From positions 39,471-61,949 of the forward strand of contig CDMY01000507.1 of the NCBI GenBank assembly GCA_001179505.1: a stretch of 22,479 nucleotides of DNA, given 5' to 3'. Shown here piece after piece: positions 1-9,725 of this stretch. The notes under the pieces were generated by a model. The model was not told the origin of the DNA. It did no database searches and worked only from the letters and a program-made list of their open reading frames with translations. Every line of letters starts with the position of its first letter. Position 1 is the stretch's first letter. This stretch comes from Vitrella brassicaformis (Eukaryota; Sar; Vitrellaceae). The position numbers and the translations under genes were made by a program.

Positions 1-50
1 CACTATGCGATCCATGCACACCAGCCGGCGTCAATGGGGTAGGAGAGGCC

Positions 51-220
51 CACAGATATAAAACGTAGACAGCGATCCATCTGCACACACAGACACGGGG
101 CGTGTTGATCAGTCGGCTTTGAGCGCTCACACACATACCCCTTGCAGATGGCTGGAACAAGGCAGCGATCCAAAGTTGTCATCGGTCGTCAAATATAAGA
201 TGTAGACAGCGATATCTGAA
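51..220. repeat. Pair of imperfect direct repeats
   Basis: Two copies of a short block built around GTAGACAGCGAT, each preceded by an ATATAA-like run and followed by ATCTG, lie at about 55-82 and 193-218. They sit upstream of the exon-like stretch at 222-330. Function is unknown; a duplicated promoter element or an old local duplication would both fit. Confidence 0.4.
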
Positions 221-433
221 GGCAAATAGATCACATGGCCCGTCGACGGCCTCGAGGAAGAGTGCATTGTCGTGGAGGCGTTTGTCGCGGTCGTCAGGCA
301 CAAAGGACCTTGCGACTCCTCGTCAAGACGCCGCTGGTCTGCTTACCTACCCCAGCCACAACAGCAAGAGAGATGCACTCCGGGATCGCTCACCGCATCC
401 ATGCATCCATCACATGTGTGTGTGGGTGGTCAG

Positions 434-493
434 GTACCTGTGCTTCGAGAGTATGACGGCCCTCATCTCTCCATTCAGATCAACACGCCGCAG
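434..493 (+). CDS. Isolated exon-like segment, unknown gene (plus strand)
   Basis: A 60-nt block lies between a good acceptor (GGTCAG just before it) and a good donor (GTGAGT at 494) and is open in phase 0, reading VPVLREYDGPHLSIQINTPQ. The stretch at about 222-330 is open in the same frame and has GC-rich third positions (it contains EEECIVVEAFVAVV), so it may be an earlier exon of the same gene. I could not find a convincing start or a downstream exon; a segment after the acceptor at 534 is a weak candidate. No family is recognised. This could be the 3' part of a gene starting outside the window, or chance. Confidence 0.3.
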
Positions 494-1064
494 GTGAGTG
501 GGCTTCTCTTCCTCATCCACACCCACACCCACAGCAACTTGACCCTCGTCTACATCCATCTTGGCCAAGCCAGACCCCTCCCCACCACCACCTCCACCAA
601 CACTTCCTGAGCTTACCCGAATATCGAATGAATCTACCCCCTCCCTCCTTCCCTCCCTCCCTCCTGTCGGGCGGCCTTCTTGTGGGCCTTAATTCTCTCT
701 TTTGTCTCTTTTTCTTTTGCCTTCTGATGGGCGTTGGTCTCTTCTGCTCCCTCTCTCTCTCTCATCCCTCTCTCCCCCTTTGGCTGGGCTGTGGTATGGT
801 GTGGTGCGCGCGGTGCTGGTCAGCAAAAAGTGACCAAGGCGGCGTGCGAATGCACACCCACGCATCTATGCACGTCAAGGACACGCGTGTCGGTCCTCTG
901 CGGCGTGGCTTCGTCGCATATAGGCGATCATGGCCTGCACAGAGAACACATGGCAGCGCATGCACAGAAACGATAAGAATGGCATCCACATGCAGCTTGC
1001 AGTGACGACTTCTCGCCATCCAATGCACTTCGTTCGTCCCTCTCCGCTCCCTGCGTGTCCTCAC
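494..1064. other. Gap, C/T-rich low-complexity DNA
   Basis: No gene is supported here. The stretch at 630-780 is dominated by CCCT/CTTT/CTCT runs. It lies between plus-strand exon-like material and minus-strand exon-like material, so it may hold 3' ends of both. Open frames cross it, but their codon use looks like read-through of simple sequence. Confidence 0.4.
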
Positions 1065-1777
1065 CGTCGGCGTCATCGTTGTCCGACTCGTCCTGTCGCC
1101 TCGGCATGGTGTCGTGGTCTTGGCAGCCTCCAGGGGCTTCTTGATGCTGGTCAACACACAACGCACAAACACGCGGAACATCACGGAACTATGCGTGGAG
1201 AAACAGAAGATCCATACACAGAGGAGACATGAGCAAAATGGTGCATTCTCCTCCTTGTTCTGTCTTCCTTTCACACCAGAGGTGCAGGTGGTCGAGCATC
1301 TGCAGCTCGCGAAACGCCCCCTTGACCGCCTCTGCAGACACACACGTGCGACAGATGTATGTGTGTGTGGCACACATGTTTTGAAGGCCTTTCTGTGGCG
1401 GGTTGATCCTCTCACTCACCTGGCAGGCATGTGGTGGGTCTGCTTCTTGAGCCATGTCTTGACGGCGGCCTCCCGCACCTCGATGACCTCCTCGCAGAGA
1501 GAGCTGCGCCACGTGCGGCTGCAGCAACGAAGACAACACAGTATGTAAATGAAGTAGAGAAGGTACACACATAGCTTACCATTCAGTGCGGCACCTTGAG
1601 GCCGATAGATGGCCGCCGAAGCGGCCAAGTATGCGTAGTGAAACAGAGGAAACACAGAGGAGACATGAGACAAATCTGTGCTTTATTCTCTTTTTTCTCC
1701 CTTATGTACTTACGCACCTGAGTGGCCTTCAGGACAATGCTTGGAGGCAACGCCGCCACAAAACTACTCTCGCTCAG
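1065..1777 (-). pseudogene. Minus-strand exon series with HEAT-like helices; phases do not join
   Basis: Four blocks with splice sites on the minus strand look coding. 1777-1718 is flanked by TTTCAG and GTGCGT, is phase 0, and contains VAALPPSIVLKATQ. 1518-1420 contains EEVIEVREAAVKTWLKKQ and ends at GTGAGT. 1331-1277 contains AVKGAFRELQMLDHL. 1146-1065 contains IKKPLEAAKTTT and ends at GTGAGG. Third positions in the second and third blocks are almost all G or C. The helix pattern VREAAVKTWLKK resembles HEAT repeats. However, 1518-1420 ends in phase 2 while 1331-1277 needs phase 1 (or phase 0 with the alternative AG), so the two do not join without a one- or two-base discrepancy. Either a splice site was missed, or this is a decaying gene or a sequence error. 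Confidence 0.35.
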
Positions 1778-2268
1778 CTGAAAGATAAGACAAAAGGGAC
1801 AGATGTCAAGTGTTTGTCAGAATCTGAAGTGCCCTTGATGACGGCGAATGTTAAGTCGCTGGCTTACTCACTCACAAGCTCCACTTTTCGTCTGAAAGCA
1901 CAGCTCGCTTTTCTGAAGAGAGAGAAGAAAAAAGAAAAAAATCAGTGAGCATTCTGAATTTTTGACTCAGTGCACCGTGAGTACTCAAGTACCATTATGT
2001 CCTTCATGTGCAGGTCTTCTCGTTGGCCAGGAGGTTGTCGTCGTAATGAAATCTTCCCATCCTGCCGCAGGACACAACCCGGATCGGATCAGATCTGTCT
2101 GTTTTCTTTTTTTCTTTTCTTCTCGTCGGACCAAGGAATTGCATTTCTGGAAAGCAGCAGACAGGGAATCCGACGTGCACGTGAACACCAGACTGAGTGA
2201 GGCACTCAGTGACCTTCCAGAAATGTGTCGAGAAAAGGAGACGGGAACGAAAAGAAGAAATCACCATT
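1778..2268. other. Gap with weak minus-strand exon candidates
   Basis: No confident gene. A block at about 1917-1881 (acceptor CTCTTCAG, donor GTGAGT) could precede the exon at 1777 in phase. Further candidates around 2010-2060 end in stop codons in the frame that would be needed. T-rich runs at 2095-2120 look like intron or UTR. Confidence 0.3.
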
Positions 2269-2751
2269 TCATCTGCACACACAGAGATGGCCAGGGAGGC
2301 ATATGAGCACACCAATGGCAACAAAGTGCGCCATGCAGTCATCCCTACACATCATCCAGACACCACTCCATCACCTCACCCAAGACACATGGCACAAAAC
2401 GTGGCCACACTCATGTACTCACCAAATGGAGGCGGTTTGTGCGAGAAGAAGGTGCGTGCGCACTCGGCAGGTGCCAGGCAGTCGCCAGGCGTTCCACAGA
2501 AGGCAGGGCGCCACCACCAAGCTGGCCACCGAGGCCTCCCCTGGGGCACGGCGGTGGAGGAAAAAAGTGGCGGGTGACATCCGGATGAGTTGGGAGGTGT
2601 AGAGGGAGATGCGGCGGACAGCACAAGCCAACGACCAGCCAAAGAGAAAAAGAAACGGAGGATCTGTGGCTGAAATAAGGCAGATGGAGCAGAATGCGGA
2701 AAATCTGCAGTAGGTTGCGCGGAAAATAATTTGGGGGCGTCTCCGTCTCAT
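2269..2751 (-). CDS. Candidate small hydrophobic protein, two exons
   Basis: An ATG at 2751 opens 109 codons with C/G-rich third positions and ends at a strong donor (GTGAGT) after position 2423. Joining to a weak acceptor (GTGTAG) so that exon 2 is 2344-2269 keeps the frame and ends at TGA, giving about 134 aa. The product would begin MRRRRPQIIF and contain hydrophobic stretches around FLFLFGWSLACAV, VASLVVAPCLL and FVAIGVLICL, so a membrane protein is possible. No family is recognised. The second exon is uncertain because its acceptor has no pyrimidine tract. An overlapping open frame from further upstream on the same strand (from about 3100) is an alternative reading. Confidence 0.25.
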
Positions 2752-3778
2752 CGCGCGAGGTTGAGATTTCCGTCCAGGCGCTGGCTTGAGAATACGCGCT
2801 GAATTTAAAGACACACACAGGCTGAAAGGCACAGTGAAGGACGAACAAGCATGAGAGTCCAGCATGCTCTGCAGAGGCCATATGCGCGTCGTGTGCGTGT
2901 GTACGTCTCTTGCTCACGAGGGAATGGAGGCAGCTCTCAGCGTGAAGAGCGGGAATCCACCAGCCACCGTCGTACGTCCACCGTATCGCCGTGCACTGTG
3001 ACCGACACGCCCGACCCCTCCGCACACAAACGTGACGGTATCGATGGCTGCTGAGAATGGGACACTGACACCCCTGGCTGTTGCTCCTGCTGAGGGGTGG
3101 AAGATACAGAGTGATAAGTCCTCACCGGCGCACTGCCGTCATGCAGTAGCTGGGACAGCCATTCGATGGGAAGAGAAGATGACGGCCCCCGTCTCCGTGT
3201 GCTTTTGAAAATTCGGCACCGGCATCTCTCACACTGCCGTCCTCTGGCTCGTCTCCCTGGCGAAAGCATACGGCAGCGACAGTCAGGATGTGCGCCAGGA
3301 GCACATCAATGCAAATACTCCCCTTGTCCACCTATCTCTGCCTTCTAGAGTGGACAAGCACGCGGGTCAACGTCTATGTGTCTGTGTGTGCGGAGCTGCG
3401 CTACTTCTGGCGATTTGTTGCGGCTGGCGGGGGAGGTCCAAGACAGACAAATGACCTAGGCGTGACCCCTGAGTGTGTCTGTCTCTGCTGCTGGTGGTGT
3501 CGGTGAGTGTGCTGCTCTACTTGACGTGTGTGGCGGGGTTTGTAGGTACATGAATATGTGCATGTTGCTTTTGCCTGCTTCGGACACAGAACAGCCGAAT
3601 GAGGGTGGGCACGAGTCTTCTCTCTGGGCTGCTGTGTTTGTACAGTGATAGGCTACTTGGCGCATTCGTCGACAACTCATGTGTATGAGCGAAGCGTTGC
3701 TGTGATAGTCATATGCTGTTGGGTCAATACGTCTTCATAATGAATACGCATATCACGAGTTCATCAATAGACGCATGT
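2752..3778. other. Gap, no confident gene
   Basis: Minus-strand open stretches end at a good donor (GTGAGG, at about 3125), and an acceptor (CAGCAG) lies at about 3092, so an exon around 3330-3126 is possible. Two frames are equally open through it and neither gives a clear protein. From 3340 to 3778 I see only T/G-rich sequence consistent with the 3' flank of the gene at 3793. Confidence 0.35.
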
Positions 3779-3798
3779 AGTCAGTCAGTCAGTCAGTC
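3779..3798. repeat. (AGTC)5 microsatellite covering the stop codon of the next gene
   Basis: Five AGTC units lie at the end of the minus-strand gene 3793-4497. On the coding strand the array reads as repeated GACT, so TGA occurs every four bases and in every frame. Confidence 0.85.
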
Positions 3799-4497
3799 CA
3801 TGTCTAAGTCGATGCCCAGCACGTCTGCCGGGTCCCTCTCCTCCAGCTCCTCATCCGCATCGACCACACTCTCATTCAGCGCATCCACCAGCTTGGTCAG
3901 CCCCACTGTCGTAGCGTCAGCCATCTCAAGTATGGCCTTCGAATCCTCCCTCACTGCCTCACGGACGCTCTGCTTGAGAACCTTAGCCGTCGCCTTCAGT
4001 GCGGCATGTATCATGGTGTCGTTCTTGGGCCGTGCAGCGACGCTGTCGGCCACTTTCTTGACGGCCGCATACAGATGCGCACCCGACCGCAGCTGATCCG
4101 ACGAGGCGTGTTGGTATGTGGAGGCGACGGACTTGAGGATCTCGTCGGCAGCGTTCTGCACTGCCGCTGGGATTTGGCTGATGTCCTCTGTGCTGTTGTT
4201 GACGAGAAGAAGTCCCCTCATCATAGCTCTGCTCTGGGGGATGTGGCGAGCGCTCTGACCGATGAGAGCGTGGCTGGGGTGGTGTTTGTGTCGCTTTCTC
4301 GGGCTTAATAGGGCGGCGGCTAGCTGCTCGAGGTGCCCTTCGAGCGTAGCGGCTGTTGCGGCCGGGGCTGTCCCATTCTCGTCGACGAAGGGAAATGAGG
4401 CCCCGCGATGGATGATCTCTGCCGTTGCTAATAGATCGGCGATGAGGACAGCAAATGCAAGCCTCCGATGGGCGCAGAACGCAGGGAACCTCGCCAT
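3793..4497 (-). CDS. Hypothetical secreted acidic protein, single exon (234 aa)
   Basis: The ATG at 4497 begins MARFPAFCAHRRLAFAVLIA, a basic start followed by a hydrophobic core that fits a signal peptide; cleavage near residue 25-32 is plausible. The rest is largely helical and charged. A His/Lys/Arg-rich patch (PRKRHKHHPSH) lies near residue 75, Ala/Lys helices follow from about 115 to 210, and the tail is acidic, ending DLDMD. Possible N-glycosylation sites occur at NGT, NST, NDT and NES. No family is recognised. The frame stays open upstream to 4908 but has no better ATG, and that extension runs antisense to a duplicated piece of DNAAF6, so the start at 4497 is preferred. No introns are needed, unlike every other gene here. 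Confidence 0.6.
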   Translation of the reverse strand: MARFPAFCAHRRLAFAVLIADLLATAEIIHRGASFPFVDENGTAPAATAATLEGHLEQLAAALLSPRKRHKHHPSHALIGQSARHIPQSRAMMRGLLLVNNSTEDISQIPAAVQNAADEILKSVASTYQHASSDQLRSGAHLYAAVKKVADSVAARPKNDTMIHAALKATAKVLKQSVREAVREDSKAILEMADATTVGLTKLVDALNESVVDADEELEERDPADVLGIDLDMD

Positions 4498-4570
4498 TTC
4501 GCCGCTCGCGATCGCCTTGCGAGCTTGCACATTTTTGGCCTTTGACCTCCTTTCTCGGCTGTTTAGGGGC

Positions 4571-4726
4571 ATGGACTGTTTGTCTGATGCTCGGAATATC
4601 CAGTCGCTGTGCAGCCTGCTGTGTCCCGATGACCAGGACGAGAACCTCCCAGGAGAGGAAGGGACTGCTGGGGCAGGGAGGACAGAGAGGGGGAAGGGGA
4701 GGCGCCCTCGAGATGAACGGACGTAA
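4571..4726 (+). pseudogene. Partial duplicate of DNAAF6 exon 1 (51 codons)
   Basis: From the ATG at 4571, 81 of 83 bases match the start of the DNAAF6 gene at 8508 (both copies begin MDCLSDARNIQSLC). The two differences are a silent T/C in an Asn codon and one base just after the DQDEN codons. About 25 bases of the 5' flank (TTCTCGGCT, then T-rich, then GGGG) are also similar. Past codon 27 the similarity is lost, and the frame runs through a Gly/Arg/Glu-rich stretch to TAA at 4724-4726. It lacks the conserved PIH/CS-like region, so it cannot do the parent's job. It sits head-to-head with the secreted-protein gene starting at 4497. It could be a dead fragment, a new short ORF, or an antisense or bidirectional promoter module. 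Confidence 0.75.
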
Positions 4727-5004
4727 GCAGAGTTGGGCAAGGCAAACACAGCGATGGGATGAGTGCCTGGTGCGTCTTGCTTGTCTTGTATCAGTTGGCT
4801 GTCGAGCACCCTCAGCCTAACGGACTTAGGCAGGGCGTCGACCACACCACACAGATGAACTCGAGCATATCGTCGTGTGAACACACGCAGACCGACAGTG
4901 TCTGTCAATCGTACTTGGCTGTGTCCTTTGTTCCGTTTCGTGTCTGTTCAGGGCCGCCGTGTGATGGCGAACAAGATCCTGCCCATCATCTACTGAAAGT
5001 TCGC

Positions 5005-5042
<38 letters not shown>

Positions 5043-5364
5043 TTGTGTGTGAGTAAGGCGATTGAGTGCATTAAGCTGAGATGATAAGAGAAGGGGAGAG
5101 AGGGACCAGTGTGCACTGGTCTCTCCCAGGGGCTGGTCCCTTTATGGTGAGGGCTGCCTCTCACGTCGTGCATTGGCTGGCGTCTTTTGAGTTTTGTTGT
5201 TGCACTCGAGAGACAATGCAATGAATGGATGGACTCACCATATGGAGCTCGAATTGAAGGCATGCTGCACAACTAATATACGACGACTCGTCACACGCAT
5301 GAATGCTGTCTGTCCCATTCATGCAATCAGCTGTCCCCCTCTATGACCTGCCTCACCCCTCTGC
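4727..5364. other. Gap between the DNAAF6 fragment and the 5365 gene
   Basis: No gene is supported. It contains a GA microsatellite (5008-5038), a short inverted repeat around 5100-5145 (GGGACCAGTG, CACTGGTC and GGGGCTGGTCCC), and the 3' flank of the minus-strand gene ending at 5365. Confidence 0.5.
5008..5038. repeat. (GA)n microsatellite
   Basis: About 31 bases of uninterrupted GA dinucleotides in intergenic DNA. Confidence 0.9.
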
Positions 5365-8114
5365 TCATTTTGCCTTGAGTTTCAAAAAGAGACCGCATGC
5401 TGGTGGGTCCCCGGCTGCCATGCCGTTTGTCGGTTCAGGAAACACGTCGTATGTAACACGGACAGTGTAGTAGTGCTGGCTGGCCTTCTGAATGCACTCG
5501 ACAGCCAGCAGCCGAAGGCCTCTCTGCTTATCCGTATCATCAAACTCGTCAAACGGCACGAACACGCGCATCTCGACGTGCTGTGGCCTCACGAGAAAAA
5601 TCAAATCGATGCACGACCGCACACACGCAATGCTGACGTGAATGCCGTCGTAGTCTAGATCGGTGTCTTCATCCTCCTCGTCTATGAATAGGAAAAAGCG
5701 GTCAATTGACGGGAATCGCCATCGACCAGGTGTGTGTGCCGAGAGCGGACTCAGATTGTCATCCAAGTACCAACTCGGCACACGCACCCAGTCTAAGGCG
5801 TCGACAGATACATACGATAGACACTTCGCTAAGTCGCCCAGCCGCCTGACTTCCAAAGTCACTTGCTTGAGAGAAGAGAGGGACCCGACCAGCGAGGAGA
5901 GAGGATTGGAGCTAGCAGGTAAGCCAGTAGAGAGAGAAGCCAGGCTGCACTCGAGCGAAGTGACAGATGGCAGGTGTCGATTGCCGGCGCCCTCTGTGCG
6001 CTCAGTCAGCCACAGCGGGATGCTCTCCATCGTTCTCTCGGCAGAGTCGTAGCATGAGATCTCCAGTTTCCTCGCCGTGTCGAAGATGAGCATGCCGCCA
6101 CATGGCGAGGAGTGAACCGGCATGCCGCCACATGACAACCGAACCTGAATGGATCCATGCAGAGACGTCAGCGCCACCGGTTCGCCACGTGTGTGTGCGT
6201 GTGAATGTCTGTGTCTTCCTACCTCGTCTACCCTGCTCGCGATCTTCTTGATGGCATCGCCACACGCCCTAAGGTGGCCGGCCGGGCAATCGTCACGTCC
6301 TGGCTGCAGCGGACAGTGAAGCATCGAGACTTGGAAGGCTTGGACCAGTCGATGTTGCACTTGACGCTCCTCGCCCACTCGAGCAGGTCAGGCAGCGTCA
6401 GACGGTACCGACCGCCAATCGGCAGACGCTGGCCGGACGTCGCACTGATCTCGCCGTGTCTGTCACAGATGCTCAGATGCTTCATCACACCTGACAGACA
6501 CGGACGGAAGACATCATGACATCTAATTCGTCCCCCTGCCGACCTACCGAGGCGATCAGGTCTCCTCCAGAATGTAATCTCGTCGTGCAGGGCGTCGAAC
6601 TCCCACTGGCAGGTCTCGAGGTCCCCGATGGACGTGAGGTTGGGGCACTGGGCGCACAGCGAGACGAAGCGGCGCCACTGGGCGCTGGCCTTGGCCTCGA
6701 CCGCCGCGTCGATGTGTCTCAAGGCAGGCGCGTGCTCGATGATGTAGTTGAGCTTGGAGAGCTCGCGGACGGCCCACACCGAGCCGGTGTCGAAACTCTT
6801 CAGTCGTGAGAATTGCCAGCTAGATTCAACGACCCTGACAGAGGATATCAGGACATCAATCAATCAATCCAGCCAGCCAGATGCGGCATCCACCCATTGT
6901 CCCTTGCTCACGTGCACAGGGTGTCAAAGTTCGTTATGCGCAGCTCCTCGACTTGCGGGAAGACGACAGGCGACGCTGAGGCGGCACGAGGCTCACGGCT
7001 ATGCCGTACATGTACGTCGCCCAGCATGATGGCCTTGAGTGTCGGTCGCGACGCCTCCAGGCACTCGAAAATGAAGGGGGTCGCAATGACTAGGTGGACC
7101 GTCTGCATCTTCGACTGCAGCCGGCCAGAAACAGACGGAGATGAGTGAAATGTGTCCTTGGGATCGCGCCCCTCTGCCTGCCTGCCTGCCTGCCTGCTAT
7201 GCACACTCACCCACCAGTCGCTGCTGGAGGATCTTCTTATGGGTGGGGATATCGTGAGCGTCACGCGTCTCGTCGTACAGGTCCAGCTGCTCAGCGCGCT
7301 TGCTAAAGGTGTCATCCTTCCTCGACGGGTGCACACTTCCTCGTCCTCGGATGTGACGATCAGGTTTCGATAGACGCCCATCGTCTCGTGCGTTATCTTG
7401 CCGTACAGCTCTAGGTTGACGCGTGACAGCCGGGCTGTGTGGCTCGTCTCGATCAGCGCGGCCGTCAGGTTGATGACCACCTCAGGAAGACCCGGCAGAC
7501 ACGGACGGCCGTACGATGACTGACACACACAAAACCAATGAATGGATAAATGGGTGAATGAATGAATGAACGATAATCCCGCATGGAAGCCGTCTGCTGC
7601 AGAGTGCTCACCTTGTCTGTGGCACGATTTGGTCCTCCCTGCTGCCGAGGCTCAGTCACGGTGTCCGGTCCACCTGAACGACACACGCACAGACGACCAA
7701 GTCATGTTGCGATACGTGGAGTACCCACACACCTGCGGCGCCAGCAGCAGCAGCAGCTGCAGATGGTGATAGTGCAACGTCCTCTAGAGGCAGCTGCACG
7801 TGGCAGGCCAAATCGTAGTCATCCATCCACCCACCCATGGTGAACCGTCTGTCTCGATTTGTTTGTGTGTCTGGCCGCACCGCTATCGATTTGCCGTGTG
7901 TTTGGTAGCCATCTTGCTCTCCATACATGTCGATCGACTCCTCGTCGCCCCGCCGTGCTAGAACTCCACCAGACTGACACACACACAACACGCACGGACA
8001 CACACTGACGCGGCGGGCGTACCTCCCCCACCCCCTTATCCGTTTCCTCCGCCAGGATCCTCCCCTTACGTCGGCTAGTGTGTGCGCTTCTGCGATAGTG
8101 CTAATTTCGTCCAT
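5365..8114 (-). CDS. Hypothetical protein, nine exons, about 690 aa, LRR-like texture
   Basis: Exons on the minus strand by splice sites and phase: 8114-8070, 7973-7733, 7673-7612, 7480-7215 (with an internal frame problem), 7114-6912, 6834-6548, 6490-6366, 6303-6223 and 6144-5365 (TGA). Start: ATG reading MDEISTIAEAHTLAD; an upstream non-coding exon is possible. Donors are GTAAGG, GTGAGC, GTAGGT and similar. The join 6366/6303 uses a weaker GTCAAG donor. Short leucine-rich segments (VEELRITNFDTL, LKSFDTGSVWAV, VMKHLSICDRHG, SLKQVTLEVRRLGDL) suggest an LRR- or F-box-LRR-like solenoid, but no clear F-box is visible. A poly-Ala run (about residue 90) comes from a CAG/CTG repeat. An acidic patch (DEEDEDTDLDYD) lies in the last exon. 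No signal peptide was seen. I do not recognise the family. It shares a 393-bp region with the divergent DNAAF6 gene. Confidence 0.7.
7175..7197. repeat. (TGCC)n repeat in an intron
   Basis: Five to six TGCC units lie inside the intron 7214-7115 of the minus-strand gene. Confidence 0.8.
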
Positions 8115-8507
8115 GGCGTCGCTGAGCGTCGCCTGAGCGCCGGCGGGAGAGCTCGTCACCCTGCCGACCTGCCGACCACAAAAAACAACCAATATCCCAC
8201 CTTGTGTTGCCTGTGTACAACATCAGACCTCACCTGCACACACAGCGGACATAAATGCAGGCATGCAGGGAAATCCGCCTGTGCTTACCGCTCTTAGAGA
8301 TTAGCGCAATAGTGCGCCGCTACGCCCATGCCTGCTCATGAATGAATGCGATTCGAATGAACCATTGTGTTTGCTGTGTTACCTGTCCTTTCGGCTGGGC
8401 CATCATCTCTATCCATCCGGTCGTCTGTCCACATCTGTTTCTCTCTCTGCCCTAAAGGGCCTCGCCGAATTCTCAGCGCTTTTGCGAATTCTCGGCTCTT
8501 TTGGGGT
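8115..8507. promoter_or_regulatory. Shared upstream region of two divergent genes
   Basis: This is 393 bp between the ATG at 8114 (minus) and the ATG at 8508 (plus). On the minus side, an acceptor-like GTCGGCAG near 8163-8175 and a donor-like GTAAGC near 8285 suggest a spliced 5' UTR. On the plus side, a 19-base tandem repeat precedes DNAAF6. No clear TATA box is seen. Confidence 0.45.
8466..8502 (+). repeat. Two tandem 18-19 base elements upstream of DNAAF6
   Basis: CGAATTCTCAGCGCTTTT (8466-8483) is followed after one base by CGAATTCTCGGCTCTTTT (8485-8502), ending five bases before the DNAAF6 ATG. The second half of one unit is also recognisable upstream of the duplicated fragment at 4571. 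It may be a 5' UTR or promoter element. Confidence 0.6.
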
Positions 8508-9552
8508 ATGGACTGTTTGTCTGATGCTCGGAACATCCAGTCGCTGTGCAGCCTGCTGTGTCCCGATGACCAGGACGAGAACATCCCAGGCCCCACGGTG
8601 CCTGGCGGGACGGCTCTCACACCCGGCACCATCACAGGGCCGAAGGGCACGAGGCGAATCGCACCGCCAAACGTCAAAGTGACCGCCAAGGTGACAAGAG
8701 TCGCCAATAGATCACCACGAGTGCGTGCACTTTGTGTCTCTGAGTGTGTGCAGACGCCTTGTGCGGATAAAGCGGAGAAGAGGGCCAAGCAGGATGACAT
8801 CTGGGGCGAGAGCGAGGTGGAGCAGGGCATCACGCTGCAGCAGGACGACCACCGGACCGAACCTGAATACGAGGTGAGATGAAACTGCGCACACAGATGC
8901 CCTCACGCAGCGGACCTGCCTTGCTGTGTGTCTTGGATGGGTTGCAGATCTTGTATCGGCAGAAGGTGGGGACCGAGGATGTGTATCTTGGGATGAGCGA
9001 CAGGGACGTCTCCTCCGACCACTGTGAAGAGATCACCATAAAGGTGGGACCCCCCGTGTCTCCTTCATGCACCTTATGTGTGTGTCCGTCTGGCCTTCCT
9101 CTGCAGATAGAGCTGCCGGACACGAAGCTCCCCGACATCACGCTGGAGGTGAGATGGACACCCACTGCTAATCAGGCCTTCATGTCAAGTGCTCATTTCT
9201 TCTCAGACGCTGCGTGAGCGTCTGATCGTCATGTCGCCGAAGTACCGACTGAATCTTGCGCTGCCGTATGCCGGTACGTGGATGGCATTGCGCTGTGCAT
9301 GGGTGTGTGTACCCCATGTGTGTGCCTGCTGGAATGGCTGTGTTGCGTGCAGTGAAGAAGGACCAGGGCTCGGCCAAGTGGGATGGGAAGAAACAAGTGC
9401 TGAAAGTGGTGGTACGCTCTGCTTGCTGGCCCTGGCTGGATGTCCACTGACTGCTTCGTGTGCTGTGCATGTGTTGGTTTGTTGTGTGTGTGCAGCTGCC
9501 TATTGAGCGTGATGTCAGGCTGGTCGACTTAGCAGGGGCTGCACGGACCTAA
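8508..9552 (+). CDS. DNAAF6: Dynein axonemal assembly factor 6 (PIH1D3) homologue
   Basis: Six exons: 8508-8873, 8948-9043, 9107-9148, 9207-9273, 9353-9411 and 9496-9552 (TAA). All phases agree, giving 228 aa, close to the roughly 214 aa of animal DNAAF6. The diagnostic stretch is residues about 120-150: EYEILYRQKVGTEDVYLG, then MSDRDVSSDHCEEITIK. It is followed by the PIH1/CS-like beta-sandwich (IELPDTKLPDITLE, ERLIVMSPKYRLNLALP, KKQVLKVVLPIERDVRLVDL). The first exon (122 codons) is poorly conserved and Pro/Thr/Lys-rich, ending in a Trp-Gly-Glu acidic stretch. In studied systems this cytosolic factor works with HSP90/R2TP-type co-chaperones to pre-assemble outer and inner dynein arms before import into the cilium. 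The 3' end converges on the E1 gene 173 bp away. Its first exon has a partial copy at 4571. Confidence 0.9.
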
Positions 9553-9725
9553 TCGATGCATGCATGGGTGGGTGTATGAGTGATGTCTGTCGGTGAATGC
9601 AATGCTGTGTGGTTCGTGTTGCGTAGCTGCGAGACCGACACAAAGAAATGCATATCATCCATGCCATGCATCGATGTCACACTCTCTCCCTGCACCGATC
9701 CACGCAGACACGCACACACGGCCTG

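Noticed and set aside
4498-4908. N-terminal extension of the secreted protein on the minus strand
   Set aside because: It has no ATG at its start, and much of it is antisense to the DNAAF6 exon duplicate. A signal peptide begins at 4497.
8115-8192. Longer N-terminus for the 5365-8114 gene
   Set aside because: The open frame continues upstream, but the start there would be TTG, and the sequence contains an acceptor-like GTCGGCAG. The first ATG is at 8114.
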